A DNA stretch of 64,000 nucleotides from Muricoccus harenae (GTDB lineage: Bacteria; Pseudomonadota; Alphaproteobacteria; Acetobacterales; Acetobacteraceae). The position numbers were made by a program, and so were the translations under genes. The notes beneath the pieces are model-generated. The model did no database searches. It worked only from the letters and a program-made list of their open reading frames with translations, and was not told the DNA's origin. Below, piece by piece: positions 8,682-18,111 of the stretch (within the stretch, counting starts at the first letter, position 1; every line of letters begins with the position of its first letter). The stretch lies in NCBI RefSeq assembly GCF_009848505.1, contig NZ_WWDL01000008.1, forward strand, positions 79,842-143,841, in the 5' to 3' direction.

Positions 8682-9470
8682 ATGAGGAGACGCGAATTGG
8701 ATCACGGCGCCATGGCCGGACAGCCGACGCTTGCCCTGGCGGATGGCATCGCCACGATCCGGTTGAACCGGCCGGAGGTGCACAACCGCATCGAGCCCGA
8801 CGACCTTCTGGCGCTGCAGGACATCTTCGAGCGGATCGCGGCCGAACCGTCGGTTCGCGTCGCGGTGATCGCGGCCAGCGGGCGCTCATTCAGCTCGGGC
8901 TTCCATATCGGGAAGATCGGCACTTCCGGCCCGCAGGATGATTCCGCCTTTGGCCGCGTGGCCGACCTGCTGGAAGCCCTGCGCGTGCCGACCATCTGCG
9001 CAATCAATGGCGGCATCTATGGCGGTTCCACCGACCTGGCGCTGGCCTGCGACTTCCGCATCGGCGTGACCGGCATGGCCATGTTCATGCCTGCGGCGCG
9101 GCTGGGGCTGCACTACTATCCCAGCGGGCTGCAGCGTTATGTCAGCCGGCTGGGGCTGAACACGGCGAAGCGCCTGTTCCTGACCGCGGAGAAGCTGCAG
9201 GCGGAGGAGTTGCTCCGCATTGGCTTCCTGACTGAGCTGGTCCCGCCCGAGGAGTTGGACGCGCGTGTCGCCGCCCTGGCCGCCACCCTGTCGGCCAATG
9301 CCCCGTTGGCGGTGCAGGGCATGAAGCTTGCCCTGAACGCCATCGCGCGGGGCGATGCAGATCTCACGGCCATCGCGGAGACGGCGACGCAGGTGCGCCG
9401 CTCGGAGGATCTCCGGGAAGGCCGGGCCGCATGGATCGAGAAGCGGACGCCGCGATTCCTGGGCCGCTGA
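8682..9470 (+). CDS. enoyl-CoA hydratase/isomerase (crotonase) family protein
   Basis: A 262-residue crotonase-fold protein. The oxyanion-hole segments are GRSFSSGFHIGKIG and NGGIYGGSTDLALACDFRIG. The two hydratase glutamates are absent: the usual PE is PA (FMPAARLGL) and the second position is Arg (NTAKRLFLT). It should therefore bind an acyl-CoA but probably performs another crotonase reaction such as isomerisation, hydrolysis or decarboxylation. An alternative ATG at 8712 begins nearer the domain. It precedes a Bug-type binding protein gene, with no sign of a common promoter beyond proximity. Confidence 0.75.
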   Translation: MRRRELDHGAMAGQPTLALADGIATIRLNRPEVHNRIEPDDLLALQDIFERIAAEPSVRVAVIAASGRSFSSGFHIGKIGTSGPQDDSAFGRVADLLEALRVPTICAINGGIYGGSTDLALACDFRIGVTGMAMFMPAARLGLHYYPSGLQRYVSRLGLNTAKRLFLTAEKLQAEELLRIGFLTELVPPEELDARVAALAATLSANAPLAVQGMKLALNAIARGDADLTAIAETATQVRRSEDLREGRAAWIEKRTPRFLGR

Positions 9471-9535
9471 ATAAAGTCACGCAGAACGCCCACGCCGCCC
9501 CCCCAGGGCGGCGGAAGGGAACACCGGAGGAACTC

Positions 9536-10501
9536 ATGATCGCACGCCGCCTTCTGCTGGCCGCGCCCGCCTTGCTGGCTGGCCGCGCCGCGCTGGCCCA
9601 GGCCTATCCCAACCGCCCGCTGCGCATCGTCGTCGGCTTCACCGCCGCCGGCGCAACGGATCTGGCGATCCGCGCCATCGCGCCCCGCATGTCCGAGGTG
9701 CTGGGCCAGCCGGTGGTAATCGACAACCGGCCCGGCGCGGGCGGCAACATCGCGACTGAACTGGTCGTCCGCTCTCCGCCCGATGGCTATACGCTGCTGC
9801 TCGGCACAATTGGGCCGATGGTGATCAACCCGCTCATCTACCCGAGCATGCCCTTCGACCCGATGGCCGATCTCGTGCCCGTCTCCACGCTGGTGGAGGC
9901 CTCCACCATCCTGGTGGTGCCGGCGCAGCGGCCCTGGCGCAGCGTGGCGGATCTGCTGGCAGCGGCGCGCGCGGCGCCGGGCACGCTGAACTGGGGGTAT
10001 AGCGGCGTCGGCACCACGGGACAGCTCGCGGCTTCGATGCTGAACCAGATGGCGGGCATCCAGACCGTGGGCGTGCCCTATCGCGGCGGCGGGCCGCTGA
10101 TGGCGGACCTGCTGGCGGGGCGGCTGGACTTCACCTTCTCCACCACCCCGCCGGCCATGCCGCATGTGGAATCGGGCAAGATCCGCGTGCTGGCGGTGAC
10201 CACGGCAAAGCGCTCGCGGCTTATGCCGGATTTTCCGACCGTCAGCGAAGGCGGCCTGCCCGGCTTCAGCGCCGAAAGCAACTACATGCTGCTGGCGCCG
10301 CGCGGGACGCCGCAGGAATCCATCGAGGTGGTGAGCGCGGCGGTGGGGAAGGCCCTCGCCGACCCGAATGTGGTGGTGCAACTCAACAAGCAGGGGCTGG
10401 AAGCGCGGCCGGGCTCGCCTGCCGAGACGGCGGCCTATCTGCAGGCGGAGTTGAAGCGTTGGCCGCCGGTTGTCGCCGCGAGCGGGTTGCGGGCGGACTG
10501 A
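9536..10501 (+). CDS. TctC/Bug-family periplasmic solute-binding protein
   Basis: A 321-residue Bug protein. It has a signal peptide (MIARRLLLAAPALLAGRAAL) followed by YPNRPLRIVVGFTAAGATDL, the family's ligand-binding loop. Further hallmarks are NRPGAGGNIATE, SPPDGYTLLLG, VPYRGGGPLMADLLAG and AVTTAKRS. Bug proteins bind carboxylates or other small metabolites and usually serve a TctAB transporter, but no tctA or tctB gene is near. GGAGG lies five bases before the ATG. The ligand is unknown. Confidence 0.88.
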   Translation: MIARRLLLAAPALLAGRAALAQAYPNRPLRIVVGFTAAGATDLAIRAIAPRMSEVLGQPVVIDNRPGAGGNIATELVVRSPPDGYTLLLGTIGPMVINPLIYPSMPFDPMADLVPVSTLVEASTILVVPAQRPWRSVADLLAAARAAPGTLNWGYSGVGTTGQLAASMLNQMAGIQTVGVPYRGGGPLMADLLAGRLDFTFSTTPPAMPHVESGKIRVLAVTTAKRSRLMPDFPTVSEGGLPGFSAESNYMLLAPRGTPQESIEVVSAAVGKALADPNVVVQLNKQGLEARPGSPAETAAYLQAELKRWPPVVAASGLRAD

Positions 10502-10621
10502 GGGCGGTCCGCCCCGGATGGCGTGCTTCGCGCCGGGGCAGCCACCTCCCTTTCCGGAACGCGGCCCGCATGGGCAATCTTGCAGGCCAGGGCCCTCCAG
10601 CAGGCCCGATAGGAGCGCCCG

Positions 10622-11353
10622 ATGAGCCAAGCCCGCAACGCCCTTCACGATCTGGCCCCGACCGGCCGGCTGCGGGCCACGATCAATCTCGGCAACCCCG
10701 TGCTCGCCCAGAGGAATGCGGCGACAGGGGAGCTGGGTGGCGTCTCCGCGGATCTGGCACGCGCCCTGGCACGGCAGATCGGGGTCGAGGCGGAGCTGCA
10801 TCCCTTCGACAGGGCCGGTGCGGCTTTCGCGGCCCTGCGGGACGGGGTCTGCGATGTCGGCTTCCTGGCGATCGACCCCGAGCGGGCGACGAAGCTGGAT
10901 TTCACCGCGGCCTATGTGGTGATCGAGGGGACCTATCTCGTGCCGGCGGATAGTGCCTTTGACACGGTGGAGGCGGTGGACAGCCCGGGCGTGCGGATCG
11001 CCGCGGGCAAGAACAGTGCCTATGATCTGCATCTCAGCCGCAGCCTGCGCCACGCCAAGCTGGTTCATGCGCCCGGCTTGAAGGACGCGATCTCGCTCCT
11101 GACCGATGGCAGGGTGGACGTGGTGGCCGGCGTACGGCAGCCCCTGGTGGCAACCGCGGCCGGTCAGCCGGGCTTTCGGGTGCTGGAGGGGCGGTTCATG
11201 GAAATCCGGCAGGCCATGACCCTGCCGAAGGGTCGCCCCGTCGGCGCCGCCCTCCTGCACGGCTTCGTGGAAGCCATGAAGGAGTCGGGATTCGTGGCCG
11301 ATGCGCTGGCCCGCAGCGGCCAGGGCGAGGCGACCGTCGCCCCGCCCGGCTGA
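10622..11353 (+). CDS. amino-acid-type solute-binding domain protein without a signal peptide
   Basis: A 243-residue protein of the SBP_bac_3 (type 3 solute-binding) family: GRLRATINLGNPVLAQ, LGGVSADLARALARQIGVE, ALRDGVCDVGFLAIDPERA, KLDFTAAYVVIEGTYLVP. These domains usually bind polar amino acids in the periplasm. Here the N-terminus (MSQARNALHDLAPT) has no leader and the frame offers no earlier start, so the protein appears cytoplasmic. No permease or ATPase is adjacent. It may be a cytoplasmic sensor or an enzyme of the cyclohexadienyl-dehydratase type; neither can be shown here. Confidence 0.75.
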   Translation: MSQARNALHDLAPTGRLRATINLGNPVLAQRNAATGELGGVSADLARALARQIGVEAELHPFDRAGAAFAALRDGVCDVGFLAIDPERATKLDFTAAYVVIEGTYLVPADSAFDTVEAVDSPGVRIAAGKNSAYDLHLSRSLRHAKLVHAPGLKDAISLLTDGRVDVVAGVRQPLVATAAGQPGFRVLEGRFMEIRQAMTLPKGRPVGAALLHGFVEAMKESGFVADALARSGQGEATVAPPG

Positions 11354-11365
11354 CGAAGCTGGGAT

Positions 11366-12628
11366 TCAGACGCCTTCCGGCTTTCCCGCCACCGTCACCG
11401 CCAACTCATCCGGCCGCAGCACCCGCGCGGCCACCTCCGCCAGCTTCTCGCGCGAAAGCGCGGCGAGGCGAGCGGGGCGGTTGGCGAGCCAGTCCAGCGG
11501 GCGCTTGTTCCGCCGCAGGGCCAGCAGAATGCCGGCCACCTGGCGGGTGGAGGTGAAGGACAGGGGCTGGCTACCGGTGAGATAGGCGATCGCCTCCTCC
11601 CGCTCGGCATCCGTGGGTCCGGAGGCAGCCATGCGCGCCCATTCGGCGCGCAGCACCGACAGGGTCTCGCCCATCCGTGCGTTCTCGGTGGCGACCGAGC
11701 CGATGATCACGCTGCGGCCGGCGACGGGTTCCGCCCCGGCGCCGATGCCATAGGCGAGGCCGCGCTCCACACGCACCGCATTCATCAGCCGCGAGGAGAA
11801 GCCGCCCCCCGCGAGTACGCGCATGACCACGCCGGCGGCTTCCCAATCGGGATCGTCCACCGCCAGGCCGGGCTGGCCGAAGACGGCGCTGGATTGCGGG
11901 CTCTCCATCCTCACCACCTGCACGCCGCGGGCAGCGAAGGCGGGCGGAACCGGCACGGCGGCGGGATCGCCCGCGGGCCAGTCACCGAAGAGCGTCGCCA
12001 GGGTCTCCCGCAGCTGCTCGGCGGTGATGGCGCCGGAGGCGGCGACCAGGAGGCCTGCGCGATGGAACTGCCGCCCAGGCACACCCTTGAGCAATTCACC
12101 GGGAAGGCTGGCGAGGCTTTCCGCCGTGCCGCCGGGCGGGCGGCCGAAGGGGCCGGGCAGGGCGGTGGCCCAGAAGGCGCGGCCGGCCTGTCCGCGCGGG
12201 TTCTCCAGCGCCTGGCGGGCGCCGGCAATGGCGCGGGCCCGGACCCGTTCCATGTCGGTCGGGTCCATGCGGGGGGCGGAGAGGGCGAGGCGGGCGAGGC
12301 GGACGGCCTCGGGCAGCGCCTCGGTCAGGCAGCGGAAGCCACCGGAGAACTCGTCCCGGTCGGACGAGAAGGAGAAGGAAATCGCGGCGTCCCGCACGGC
12401 CTCCTGGAAAGCGTTGGCCGTCAGGTCGCCGGCGCCCTCGGTCAGCAGCGCGGCGGCGAGTGCCGCGGCGCCTTCCCGGCCCTCCGGATCGAGCGAGGCA
12501 CCGCCGGGAACGGAGAAGGAGAGCGAAACGACCGGAACGGCATGGTCCTCGGCCAGCCAGGCGGTCACGCCGCCCGCCTCCACCACCTGCACGGGCAGGG
12601 TGAAGCCGCTGGGGATGGTGTCGCTCAT
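11366..12628 (-). CDS. M16 family peptidase-like protein, non-catalytic partner
   Basis: A 420-residue M16 (pitrilysin) fold protein. It lacks the HxxEH zinc motif at the place where the partner gene has HFLEH (here LAAALLTEGAGD), so it should not be catalytic by itself. LAGGGFSSRLMNAVRVERGL and AYGIGAGAEP match the C-terminal half of M16 subunits. Its ATG overlaps the stop of the catalytic subunit (ATGA), the classic layout for a heterodimer of active and inactive chains as in the mitochondrial processing peptidase. No signal peptide is evident, while the partner has one, so where they would meet is not obvious. Confidence 0.85.
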   Translation of the reverse strand: MSDTIPSGFTLPVQVVEAGGVTAWLAEDHAVPVVSLSFSVPGGASLDPEGREGAAALAAALLTEGAGDLTANAFQEAVRDAAISFSFSSDRDEFSGGFRCLTEALPEAVRLARLALSAPRMDPTDMERVRARAIAGARQALENPRGQAGRAFWATALPGPFGRPPGGTAESLASLPGELLKGVPGRQFHRAGLLVAASGAITAEQLRETLATLFGDWPAGDPAAVPVPPAFAARGVQVVRMESPQSSAVFGQPGLAVDDPDWEAAGVVMRVLAGGGFSSRLMNAVRVERGLAYGIGAGAEPVAGRSVIIGSVATENARMGETLSVLRAEWARMAASGPTDAEREEAIAYLTGSQPLSFTSTRQVAGILLALRRNKRPLDWLANRPARLAALSREKLAEVAARVLRPDELAVTVAGKPEGV

Positions 12629-14043
12629 GGTGCGCGCACGCCCTCGGGCAGCAGCCAGCCGGTCATGGAAGGATGGGTGAAGACGGAGCGAGCCGCGGCC
12701 ATGACGGCCTCTGGCGTCACGGCACGGATACGGGCGGGCCATTGCTCCACCGCATCCGCGGGCAGGCCGATGGCCAGGGCGCCCCCGAGCAGGCGCGGCG
12801 CGGCGCCCAGCCCGTCGAGCGACATCAGGGCGCCGGCGGTCAGCTGGCGCTTGCTGCGCGCAACCTCCTCCTCGGTCACCCCCTGGTCCAGCAGGCGGCA
12901 GATCTGGTCCTCGACCTCGGCCTCCAGCTTGGCCGGGGCCGTGTCGCCACGCGGGGTGACGTAGAGGCCGAAGGAGCTGGCCCCAAGATCATCGCTGTCG
13001 TAGCCGGCGCCCGCGCCGACCGCCAAGCCAGACTGCACCAGCGCCTTGTGCAGGCGCGAGCCCGGCCCGCCGCCGAGCAGATGGGCCAGCACCTCCAGCG
13101 GGATGGCATGCTCGCGGTCCGCGTCGTTGCGGCCCCAGGTTAGCGAGGGGGCGATCCAGGAGCGCAGCATCTGCGCCTCCCGCACCCCCGCATCGTTCCG
13201 CACCAGCCGCGATTGCAGCGGGGCGTCGGAAGGCGCGGCGCGGCGGCGGGGCGTCACCTCGCGGCCTTCGATACCACCATACTCGTCCTCCACCACGCGC
13301 CGGAGCGCGTCCTCCTCCACGGCGCCGTTCACCACCAGAACGGCATTGCCGGGGGTGTACCAGCGCTGGTGGAAGTCCAGCATGTCCTGGCGGGTGATGG
13401 CGCGGATCTCGTCGGCCCAGCCGATGATCGGGCGGCCGCGCCAGTGCTGGGCCCCCCACATGGCGGCCTCATAGGCCTCGCGGAAGCGGGCGCGGGGATT
13501 GCTGTCGGTGCGCTGGCGGCGCTCCTCCAGGATCACGGCGCGCTCGGGTTCCACGCCATCCGCGGGGAACAGCGGCGCGCGGAGGCGGTCGGCCTCCATC
13601 ATCGCCACCAGCTTCAGGCGGGTCGCCTCCACCGTCTGGTGGTAGGCGGTCACGTCGCGGGAGGTGAAGGCGTTGTCTTGCCCACCCTCCCGCGCCACGC
13701 GGCGGGAGAACTCGCCATCCGCCACATGGGCACTGCCCTTGAACATCAGGTGCTCGAGAAAATGGGCAAGGCCGGACCGACCGGCCGGGTCATCCCCGGA
13801 GCCGACGCCGTAGAACAGGTAATGCGCCACCACGGGCGCGCCGCGCGTGCCGACATAGGCGACGCGAAGCCCGTTGGGCATGCGCCAGAGCGTGGCGCCA
13901 AAGAGCGGGCGGCCGGGCGGGATCGGCGGCGGGGCGGCGATGGCGGGGGCGGAAGGCGGCGGCGCGGCTGGCGCACGCGTGGCCAGGACGGCTGGCACGG
14001 CGGCGGCGGTCGCCAGCGCGGCGCGGCGGGTCAGGGAAGGCAT
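12625..14043 (-). CDS. M16 family zinc peptidase, catalytic subunit
   Basis: A 472-residue zinc metallopeptidase. The inverted zinc motif HFLEH is at residues 94-98 (SGLAHFLEHLMFKGS) and the third ligand Glu lies about 76 residues on (ILEERRQRTDSNPR). The N-terminus has a twin-arginine-like leader (SLTRRAALATAAAVPAVLAT) and then a proline/alanine-rich spacer, so it is probably exported. It would cleave peptides in the cell envelope with its overlapping partner gene. The block ileS-lspA-DUF3035-M16-M16 reads in one direction and looks like one operon. Confidence 0.9.
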   Translation of the reverse strand: MPSLTRRAALATAAAVPAVLATRAPAAPPPSAPAIAAPPPIPPGRPLFGATLWRMPNGLRVAYVGTRGAPVVAHYLFYGVGSGDDPAGRSGLAHFLEHLMFKGSAHVADGEFSRRVAREGGQDNAFTSRDVTAYHQTVEATRLKLVAMMEADRLRAPLFPADGVEPERAVILEERRQRTDSNPRARFREAYEAAMWGAQHWRGRPIIGWADEIRAITRQDMLDFHQRWYTPGNAVLVVNGAVEEDALRRVVEDEYGGIEGREVTPRRRAAPSDAPLQSRLVRNDAGVREAQMLRSWIAPSLTWGRNDADREHAIPLEVLAHLLGGGPGSRLHKALVQSGLAVGAGAGYDSDDLGASSFGLYVTPRGDTAPAKLEAEVEDQICRLLDQGVTEEEVARSKRQLTAGALMSLDGLGAAPRLLGGALAIGLPADAVEQWPARIRAVTPEAVMAAARSVFTHPSMTGWLLPEGVRAP

Positions 14044-14124
14044 TCCCGATATGTGGGATGAAAATCGACCGGCGGGAATGGCCGGACGGGATCCTGACGA
14101 TGAAATCCCATCCGGGCGACCTTT

Positions 14125-14697
14125 CTAGAACAGTCCTTCGAGCAGCCCGCGCTGGCGCCGCTGGATGATCGGGGTCTCGCCCTCCTCGGGCGAGCGGCCA
14201 AGGGCCGAATTCTCGCGCAGGCGCTGCGATTCCTTCGTCGGGTCGATCACCGTGCCGGGGCGGGGCGGTTCCTGCCAGAACATCATCCGCTCCACCAGGT
14301 TTCGCTGCGGGCGGTCGAGTCGCAGGCTCTCCTCATCCACCTGGCGGCGAATGTTGCCCGAGCCAGTGGCCCCGGAAGCCTGGCTCGCCTGGGCGAGCAG
14401 CGCGGATTCGGCGCTCGACGGGCGGTCCTGCCGGCCTTCGCCGAGCAGCGTGGTGGGGGCGAGGGTGCTCTCTCCGCGCTCGCGCGCCGTCAGCTCCTGC
14501 GGGCGCTGAGCGCCGGGGCGGGGCGGGGGCAGGTTGCCGATAGTCGGCGGCAGGGCCAGGGGGGCGCGGGTGACCACCTGGAACTCGTCCGGGGCGTCGC
14601 GCGTCAGGCCGAGGGTCTTCGCCGTGTCGCCGCCACAGGCGCTCAGCACCGGTGCGGCCAGCAGCAGGGAAGCCAGGAGGTATGGGCGGGCGGTCAT
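14125..14697 (-). CDS. DUF3035 lipoprotein
   Basis: A 190-residue predicted lipoprotein. The leader PYLLASLLLAAPVLSACGGD ends in a lipobox (LSAC), so the mature N-terminal Cys would be acylated and then processed by signal peptidase II, which is encoded just upstream. PDEFQVVTRAPLALPPTIGN followed by LPPPRPGAQRPQE is the DUF3035 signature. The function is not known; its position between lspA and the M16 genes suggests envelope work. The rest is hydrophilic and probably partly disordered. Confidence 0.85.
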   Translation of the reverse strand: MTARPYLLASLLLAAPVLSACGGDTAKTLGLTRDAPDEFQVVTRAPLALPPTIGNLPPPRPGAQRPQELTARERGESTLAPTTLLGEGRQDRPSSAESALLAQASQASGATGSGNIRRQVDEESLRLDRPQRNLVERMMFWQEPPRPGTVIDPTKESQRLRENSALGRSPEEGETPIIQRRQRGLLEGLF

Positions 14698-14761
14698 GGC
14701 AGGCGCTTCTAGCAGGGCTGGGCGGGAAGCGGAAACAGCGGCTTTGCCGGGAGACGTTTCG

Positions 14762-15265
14762 TCATAAGGCCTCCTGCGGCGCTTCCCGCGCCGTCACAGC
14801 CTCGAACAGCAGCACGACCACCCCGAGGACGATCGCGGCATCGGCCACGTTGAAGACGTACCAGTGCCAGCCCCAGGCATAGGCATCGACGAAATCGACC
14901 ACCGCGCCGAAACGGGCCCGGTCGATCACATTGCCCACCGCGCCGCCGACGATGGCGCCCAGGGCCAGGGCGGTGCGGCGATTCTCGGCCTTGGCCATCC
15001 AGCGCACGAGGAAGGCCGCGATCGCCGCCGCCATCGCCGCCAGCGCCCAGGCGTGCCAGGGCTCGCTGCCCGAGAGCAGGCCGAAGGTGACGCCGCGGTT
15101 CCAGACCATGGTCAGGTCCAGGCCGAAATCGCCGCCGCCTAGCAGCGGAACGTTGCGGCGGGTCGGCAGATCCAGGACCTGCAGGATCCACCACTTGCTG
15201 GCCTGGTCGGCGACCAGGACCAGGAAGGCGAGGACCAGCCCGCGCCGCAGGTTGAGGGCGACCAT
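14762..15265 (-). CDS. lspA: lipoprotein signal peptidase II
   Basis: A 167-residue inner-membrane aspartyl peptidase that removes the signal peptide of diacylated prolipoproteins. Four membrane spans are visible, and the two catalytic aspartates lie in GNVIDRARFG and FNVADAAIVLG. DQASKWWILQ and MVWNRGVTFGLLSG are also family signatures; the usual NxG(A/I)FG reads NRGVTFG. The ATG at 15265 overlaps the ileS stop by one base, a conserved gene order in proteobacteria. Confidence 0.95.
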   Translation of the reverse strand: MVALNLRRGLVLAFLVLVADQASKWWILQVLDLPTRRNVPLLGGGDFGLDLTMVWNRGVTFGLLSGSEPWHAWALAAMAAAIAAFLVRWMAKAENRRTALALGAIVGGAVGNVIDRARFGAVVDFVDAYAWGWHWYVFNVADAAIVLGVVVLLFEAVTAREAPQEAL

Positions 15266-18111
15266 CAGGCGACGGCCGCTTCGCAGCGCAGGCAGAGGGT
15301 GGGATGGGCGGCGCTGCGCCCGACCTCGGGCAGGACCCGCCAGCAGCGGTCGCATTTCTGGCCAGGGGCGGGGGCGAAGCGCACGGCGGTCTCTCCCTCG
15401 GCCTCCACGCCCTCGCCCTCGGGCCGGCTGCCGAGGAGCGTCAGGTCGGAGGTGATGCAGAGCTCGGCCCAGGGGAGGTCGGACAGGTCGGCCTGCGCCG
15501 CGCCCAGATGAAGTTCCGGCGCCGCCTGGAGGGAACTGCCGATGGTGCCGGCCGCCCGCGCCTTTTCCAGCGCGCCGGTGACGAGGCCGCGCACGGTCCG
15601 CACGCGGCTCCAGCGCTCGGCGAGCGCCTCGTCCCGCCATTCCGCCGGAACCTCGACGAAGGTCTGGAGGTGGACGCTGTCCGCCGCCTCGCCGAAGCGG
15701 GCGAGCCAGGCTTCCTCGGCGGTGAAGACCAGCACGGGGGCGAGCCAGGTGCAGAGGCAGCGGTGCAGCACATCCAGCACCGTGCGCGCGGCACGGCGGC
15801 GCGGGTCGTCCGCACGGTCGCAGTAGAGGCTGTCCTTGCGGATGTCGAAGAGGAAGGCGGAGAGGTCGGAGGCACAGAAATTGTGGATCTCCGGCATCAC
15901 GCCGGACCAGTCGTAATCCGTCGCGGCCTGCCGGATGCGGGCGTCGATCTGCGACACGCGGTGCAGGACCCAGCGCTCCAGCTCCGGCAGTTCGCCGTAA
16001 GGGACCTTCTCCTCATCGGTGAAGCCATCAAGGCTGCCGAGCAGCCAGCGCAGCGTGTTGCGGATGCGGCGATACAGTTCCGCCTGCTGCGCCAGGATGG
16101 TCTTGCCGATGCGCAGGTCGTCCGCGAAGTCCGAGTTCATCACCCAGAGCCGCAGGATGTCGGCGCCATAGTCCTTCATCACCGTCTGCGGGGCGGTGAC
16201 GTTGCCGAGCGACTTCGACATCTTCCGCCCGGTCTCATCCAGCACGAAGCCATGCGTCAGGATCGCCTTGAAGGGCGCGACGCCGCGCGTGCCGACGGAT
16301 TCGAGCAGCGAGGAATGGAACCAGCCGCGATGCTGGTCCGAGCCTTCGAGATAGAGATCGGCCGGGAAGGGCAGGTTGTGGTCGGGCAGGCAGAAGGCGT
16401 GGGTCGAGCCGGACTCGAACCACACGTCCACGATGTCCATCACCTGCTCGTAGTCATCCGGGTTCCGGTCGTTGCCGAGGAAGCGGGCGGCGGCGCCGGG
16501 CTGGTACCAGGCATCCGCACCCTCCTCGCGGAAGGCGCCGATGATGCGGGCCATCACCATCGGATCGCGCAGGACCTCGCCCGTGCGCTTGTCCACGAAG
16601 ACGGCGATGGGCACGCCCCAGGCGCGCTGGCGGGAGATGCACCAGTCCGGCCGCGCGGCAACCATGGAGCCGATGCGGTTGCGGCCCTGATCCGGCACGA
16701 AATGCGTGTTGGCGATGGCCTCCAGCGCCTTGGCGCGGATCTGGTTCTCATCGTCCATCGCAATGAACCACTGCGGCGTCGCGCGGAAGATCACCGGCTT
16801 CTTGCTGCGCCAGCTATGCGGGTAGCTGTGCTTGAGGCTGCCCTTGGCGGCCAGCGTGCCCATGCTTTCCAGCGCGGCCCAGACGGGTTCCTGCGCCTTG
16901 AAGACATGGATGCCGGTGAAGCCCGCGGCCTGGATGGTGTAGGTGCCGTCATCGGCCACCATCTCCGGGACCGGCAGGCCATGGGCGCGGCCGAGGGCGA
17001 AGTCGTCCTCGCCATGGCTGGGTGCGATATGGACGAAGCCCGTGCCCGCCTCGGCCGTGACGAAGTCACCGGGCAGCATCGGCACGTCGTGGTCATAGGC
17101 GCCCTCGCCCGCGGGCCAGCCGCGCAGGGGATGGGCCAGGATCGTGCCGGCGAACTCGCTGCCCTTGAACACGCGGCGGATGGAGTGGGCGGCGAGGCCC
17201 GCCTCCTTCTCGAAGTTGGGAAGGAGGGAGAGGGCGACGATCAGCCGATCGCCGGTGGCGAGCAGCGAGCCTTCCGCGATGCCGTCCACATGCACCAGCG
17301 CGTAGTCGATCTCCTCGCCATAGGCCACAGCGCGGTTTGCGGGGATGGTCCAGGGCGTGGTGGTCCAGGCCAGCACGCGGGCGCCTTCCAGGTCCGGCGC
17401 ATTCGTCTTCACCACCGGGAAGGCGGCATGCAGGGTCGGGCTGGTGACGTCGTGGTACTCGATCTCGGCATCCGCCAGCGCGGTCTTCTCGACCGGGCTC
17501 CACATCACCGGGCGCAGGCCGCGATAGAGGGAGCCGTTCATCAGGAAGCGGCCGATCTCCTCGACGATCACCGCCTCGGAGGTGAAGTCCATCGTGGCAT
17601 AGCGGTTCTCCCAGTCGCCGAGCACGCCCAGGCGCTGGAACTCCTCGGACTGCACGCCAAGCCAGTGGCGCGCGTATTCGCGGCATTCGGCGCGGAATTC
17701 GAGGACGGGAACGGAATCCTTGTCGCGCTTCTTGGCGCGGTACTCCTCCTCGACCTTCCACTCGATCGGCAGGCCGTGGCAGTCCCAGCCCGGCACGTAA
17801 TCGGCATCGCGCCCCGACATCTGGGCGGCGCGGTTGATCACGTCCTTCAGGATCTTGTTCAGCGCGTGGCCGATATGCAGCGGGCCGTTCGCATAGGGCG
17901 GGCCGTCATGCAGCACGAAATGCGGCAGGCCACGCGAACGCTCGCGCAGCTGCCCGCGCAGGTCCTGCGCCGCCCAGCGGGCGAGGGTGGCGGGCTCGCG
18001 CTTCGGCAGGTCGCCGCGCATGGGGAAGGGGGTCTTCGGCAGGAAGACGGTGCTGCGGTAGTCGCGGGCCTCCTGCACGGGCGGGGCATCGGAGGCGGGG
18101 GCGTCGGTCAT
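15265..18111 (-). CDS. ileS: isoleucyl-tRNA synthetase
   Basis: A 948-residue class I synthetase that charges tRNA-Ile. The HIGH motif is at residues 79-82 (PYANGPLHIGHALNK), KMSKS near residue 630 (GRKMSKSLGN), and the C-terminal zinc finger is CDRCWRV followed by CLRCE. The editing domain lies between the first two motifs. Length fits the bacterial enzyme. The ATG at 18111 begins MTDAPASDAPPVQEARDYRS just before the conserved FLPKTPFPMRGDLP; an earlier start would add residues unrelated to the family. Confidence 0.97.
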   Translation of the reverse strand: MTDAPASDAPPVQEARDYRSTVFLPKTPFPMRGDLPKREPATLARWAAQDLRGQLRERSRGLPHFVLHDGPPYANGPLHIGHALNKILKDVINRAAQMSGRDADYVPGWDCHGLPIEWKVEEEYRAKKRDKDSVPVLEFRAECREYARHWLGVQSEEFQRLGVLGDWENRYATMDFTSEAVIVEEIGRFLMNGSLYRGLRPVMWSPVEKTALADAEIEYHDVTSPTLHAAFPVVKTNAPDLEGARVLAWTTTPWTIPANRAVAYGEEIDYALVHVDGIAEGSLLATGDRLIVALSLLPNFEKEAGLAAHSIRRVFKGSEFAGTILAHPLRGWPAGEGAYDHDVPMLPGDFVTAEAGTGFVHIAPSHGEDDFALGRAHGLPVPEMVADDGTYTIQAAGFTGIHVFKAQEPVWAALESMGTLAAKGSLKHSYPHSWRSKKPVIFRATPQWFIAMDDENQIRAKALEAIANTHFVPDQGRNRIGSMVAARPDWCISRQRAWGVPIAVFVDKRTGEVLRDPMVMARIIGAFREEGADAWYQPGAAARFLGNDRNPDDYEQVMDIVDVWFESGSTHAFCLPDHNLPFPADLYLEGSDQHRGWFHSSLLESVGTRGVAPFKAILTHGFVLDETGRKMSKSLGNVTAPQTVMKDYGADILRLWVMNSDFADDLRIGKTILAQQAELYRRIRNTLRWLLGSLDGFTDEEKVPYGELPELERWVLHRVSQIDARIRQAATDYDWSGVMPEIHNFCASDLSAFLFDIRKDSLYCDRADDPRRRAARTVLDVLHRCLCTWLAPVLVFTAEEAWLARFGEAADSVHLQTFVEVPAEWRDEALAERWSRVRTVRGLVTGALEKARAAGTIGSSLQAAPELHLGAAQADLSDLPWAELCITSDLTLLGSRPEGEGVEAEGETAVRFAPAPGQKCDRCWRVLPEVGRSAAHPTLCLRCEAAVA

